Source: Paenibacillus whitsoniae
GTDB lineage: Bacteria > Bacillota > Bacilli > Paenibacillales > NBRC-103111
Length of the DNA: 64,000 nt
Direction: 5' to 3'
Assembly (NCBI RefSeq): GCF_003955665.1
Contig: NZ_RXHU01000011.1
Location: forward strand, 62,001-126,000
Shown here: positions 63,133-64,000 of the stretch, in pieces
How the letters are laid out: each line of letters opens with the position of its first letter
Numbering within the stretch: position 1 is the first letter of the stretch
Made by a program: the position numbers and the translations under genes
Notes under the pieces: generated by a model
The model's input: the letters and a program-made list of their open reading frames with translations, nothing else
Told to the model about the DNA's origin: nothing
Databases searched by the model: none

Positions 63133-64000
63133 TCACTTTTCAATCTTATAGTAATAATCCTTTATATTCTGATAACGCTCCCTCAAGAAGTGAGCAGCTT
63201 TCTTTGGCCGTCTATCTCTGGTGAATACACCCTTCTTGTTTCCATCTACCCTGACAATCCCTTGCTTTGTGGCAAAATCAGCAAAGTTCCAGACGTGCTC
63301 CCCCGCCACGAAGTCGAGCTTATCCATAACTTGATGGTATGTTTTTAAAAATTCACACTGATATTCTTCCGACCACATAAGAGGCACTGTAGAAGTTAGT
63401 CCTTGAATGGTATCCGCGCCAAACTCCGTTAGAAAAACAGGTTTTCCTGTAAGTTCCCACCATGCCAGTAGCTCCTGATTCAGCACTCTGCCGGCCATCT
63501 CCAAATCATTGCCAAACGCATACCAGCCTACGTAGCGGTTTAAGCACAGCACATCGCTTAACGTATGAATTTTGCAGGTAGTAGGGGATGCGGCATAGTA
63601 ATTGACAATCGTGAGCGGCCTTGTAGGATCAAGCTCCCGGGTTAAATCCGCGAGTGGCTTAAAATATTCATAAGCCCCTTCTTCTTCCCCGGCAGGTTCG
63701 TTCGCAATAGCCCACATCACAACGCATGCATGATTCTTATCGCGCTTAATCAATTCTTTAATAGCTGCTTTATGGCTTTCTTGGCATTGAACGGTTTGCC
63801 AGGTATTACGTGTATTTGATGATGCATACGCCCCTAATGATAGATGCAGTCCGACCGCGGCAACCTCGTCCACAACCACGATTCCCTCACGATCAGCCAA
63901 TCGCATGATTTCTTCAGCATACGGATAGTGGGACGTACGGAATGAATTGGCCCCCATCCACTTCAATAAGCTGAAATCTTTGATATTTAACGCTTCATCC
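63133..64000 (-). CDS. uidA: Beta-glucuronidase (GH2), C-terminal part, runs off window
   Basis: The frame is open to the window end (upstream residues [14 protein letters not shown]), so the N-terminus is missing. The 289 visible residues follow E. coli UidA closely: [48 protein letters not shown] with the acid/base Glu, [14 protein letters not shown] with the nucleophile Glu, and [15 protein letters not shown] then [12 protein letters not shown]. It releases glucuronic acid from beta-glucuronides in the cytoplasm. It is convergent with the AraC gene, with the intron relic between them. Confidence 0.95.
   Translation of the reverse strand, partial: DEALNIKDFSLLKWMGANSFRTSHYPYAEEIMRLADREGIVVVDEVAAVGLHLSLGAYASSNTRNTWQTVQCQESHKAAIKELIKRDKNHACVVMWAIANEPAGEEEGAYEYFKPLADLTRELDPTRPLTIVNYYAASPTTCKIHTLSDVLCLNRYVGWYAFGNDLEMAGRVLNQELLAWWELTGKPVFLTEFGADTIQGLTSTVPLMWSEEYQCEFLKTYHQVMDKLDFVAGEHVWNFADFATKQGIVRVDGNKKGVFTRDRRPKKAAHFLRERYQNIKDYYYKIEK

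Noticed and set aside
1-64000. tRNA, rRNA, CRISPR array, intact transposase or prophage genes
   Set aside because: I looked for conserved tRNA/rRNA blocks, regularly spaced repeats and transposase motifs and found none.

Overview
The window looks like chromosome of a Gram-positive, spore-former-type Firmicute of the Paenibacillus/Cohnella group. The reasons are strong AGGAGG-type ribosome binding sites, SLH-domain surface proteins, YesM/YesN-type two-component pairs, LplB/YtcP-type sugar ABC transporters with 500-residue lipoprotein binding proteins, and a very dense load of carbohydrate-active enzymes. No rRNA, tRNA, CRISPR array, intact transposase or phage gene was seen. Nearly all genes lie on the minus strand; the three plus-strand genes are regulators (TetR at 12968, AraC at 47605 and 61995).

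Layout. 1-2908: an orphan AraC-type response regulator overlapping (ATGA) a heparinase II/III-type lyase that runs off the left edge. 3055-3282: remnant of an MFS transporter gene. 3343-8618: a redox cluster (alcohol dehydrogenase, carboxymuconolactone decarboxylase-like protein, aldo/keto reductase, cupin, LysR regulator, second aldo/keto reductase). 8619-13558: MFS exporter, O-acetyltransferase, Rieske protein and TetR regulator; three upstream regions here share one sequence motif, suggesting a small TetR regulon. 13622-17326: envelope genes (acyltransferase 3, DedA, PAP2 phosphatase, polysaccharide deacetylase). 17482-20973: a large SLH surface protein.

21164-64000 is a polysaccharide utilisation island built of several leftward units: (a) aldo/keto reductase, GH29 fucosidase, beta-helix protein, GH105; (b) two tandem paralogous secreted modular proteins plus an AraC regulator; (c) ABC sugar importer (two permeases, lipoprotein) behind a cupin/response regulator/histidine kinase set; (d) GH2, esterase, GH95, with a divergent AraC regulator; (e) GH105, second ABC importer, an unrecognised probable all-alpha enzyme, a secreted dockerin-bearing protein and a cohesin-SLH surface protein, with a divergent AraC regulator; (f) a partial uidA beta-glucuronidase at the right edge. 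GH29 and GH95 (fucose-type), GH105 and lyase-type folds (uronic acid), GH2/UidA (galactose or glucuronic acid) and an acetyl-esterase-like protein together point to a branched, probably acetylated, fucose- and uronate-containing polysaccharide. That substrate is an inference.

The most interesting feature is the adjacent pair at 48588-55306. A secreted multidomain probable polysaccharide-active protein ends in a dockerin-like segment, and the next gene encodes a protein with a cohesin-like domain and three SLH domains. Together they could form a one-enzyme surface complex, a miniature cellulosome-like system for a non-cellulosic polysaccharide. Supporting observations include cre-like sites before most of the secreted-protein genes, a tetranucleotide repeat in the dockerin gene leader, and a hairpin that would hide the ribosome binding site of a permease gene.
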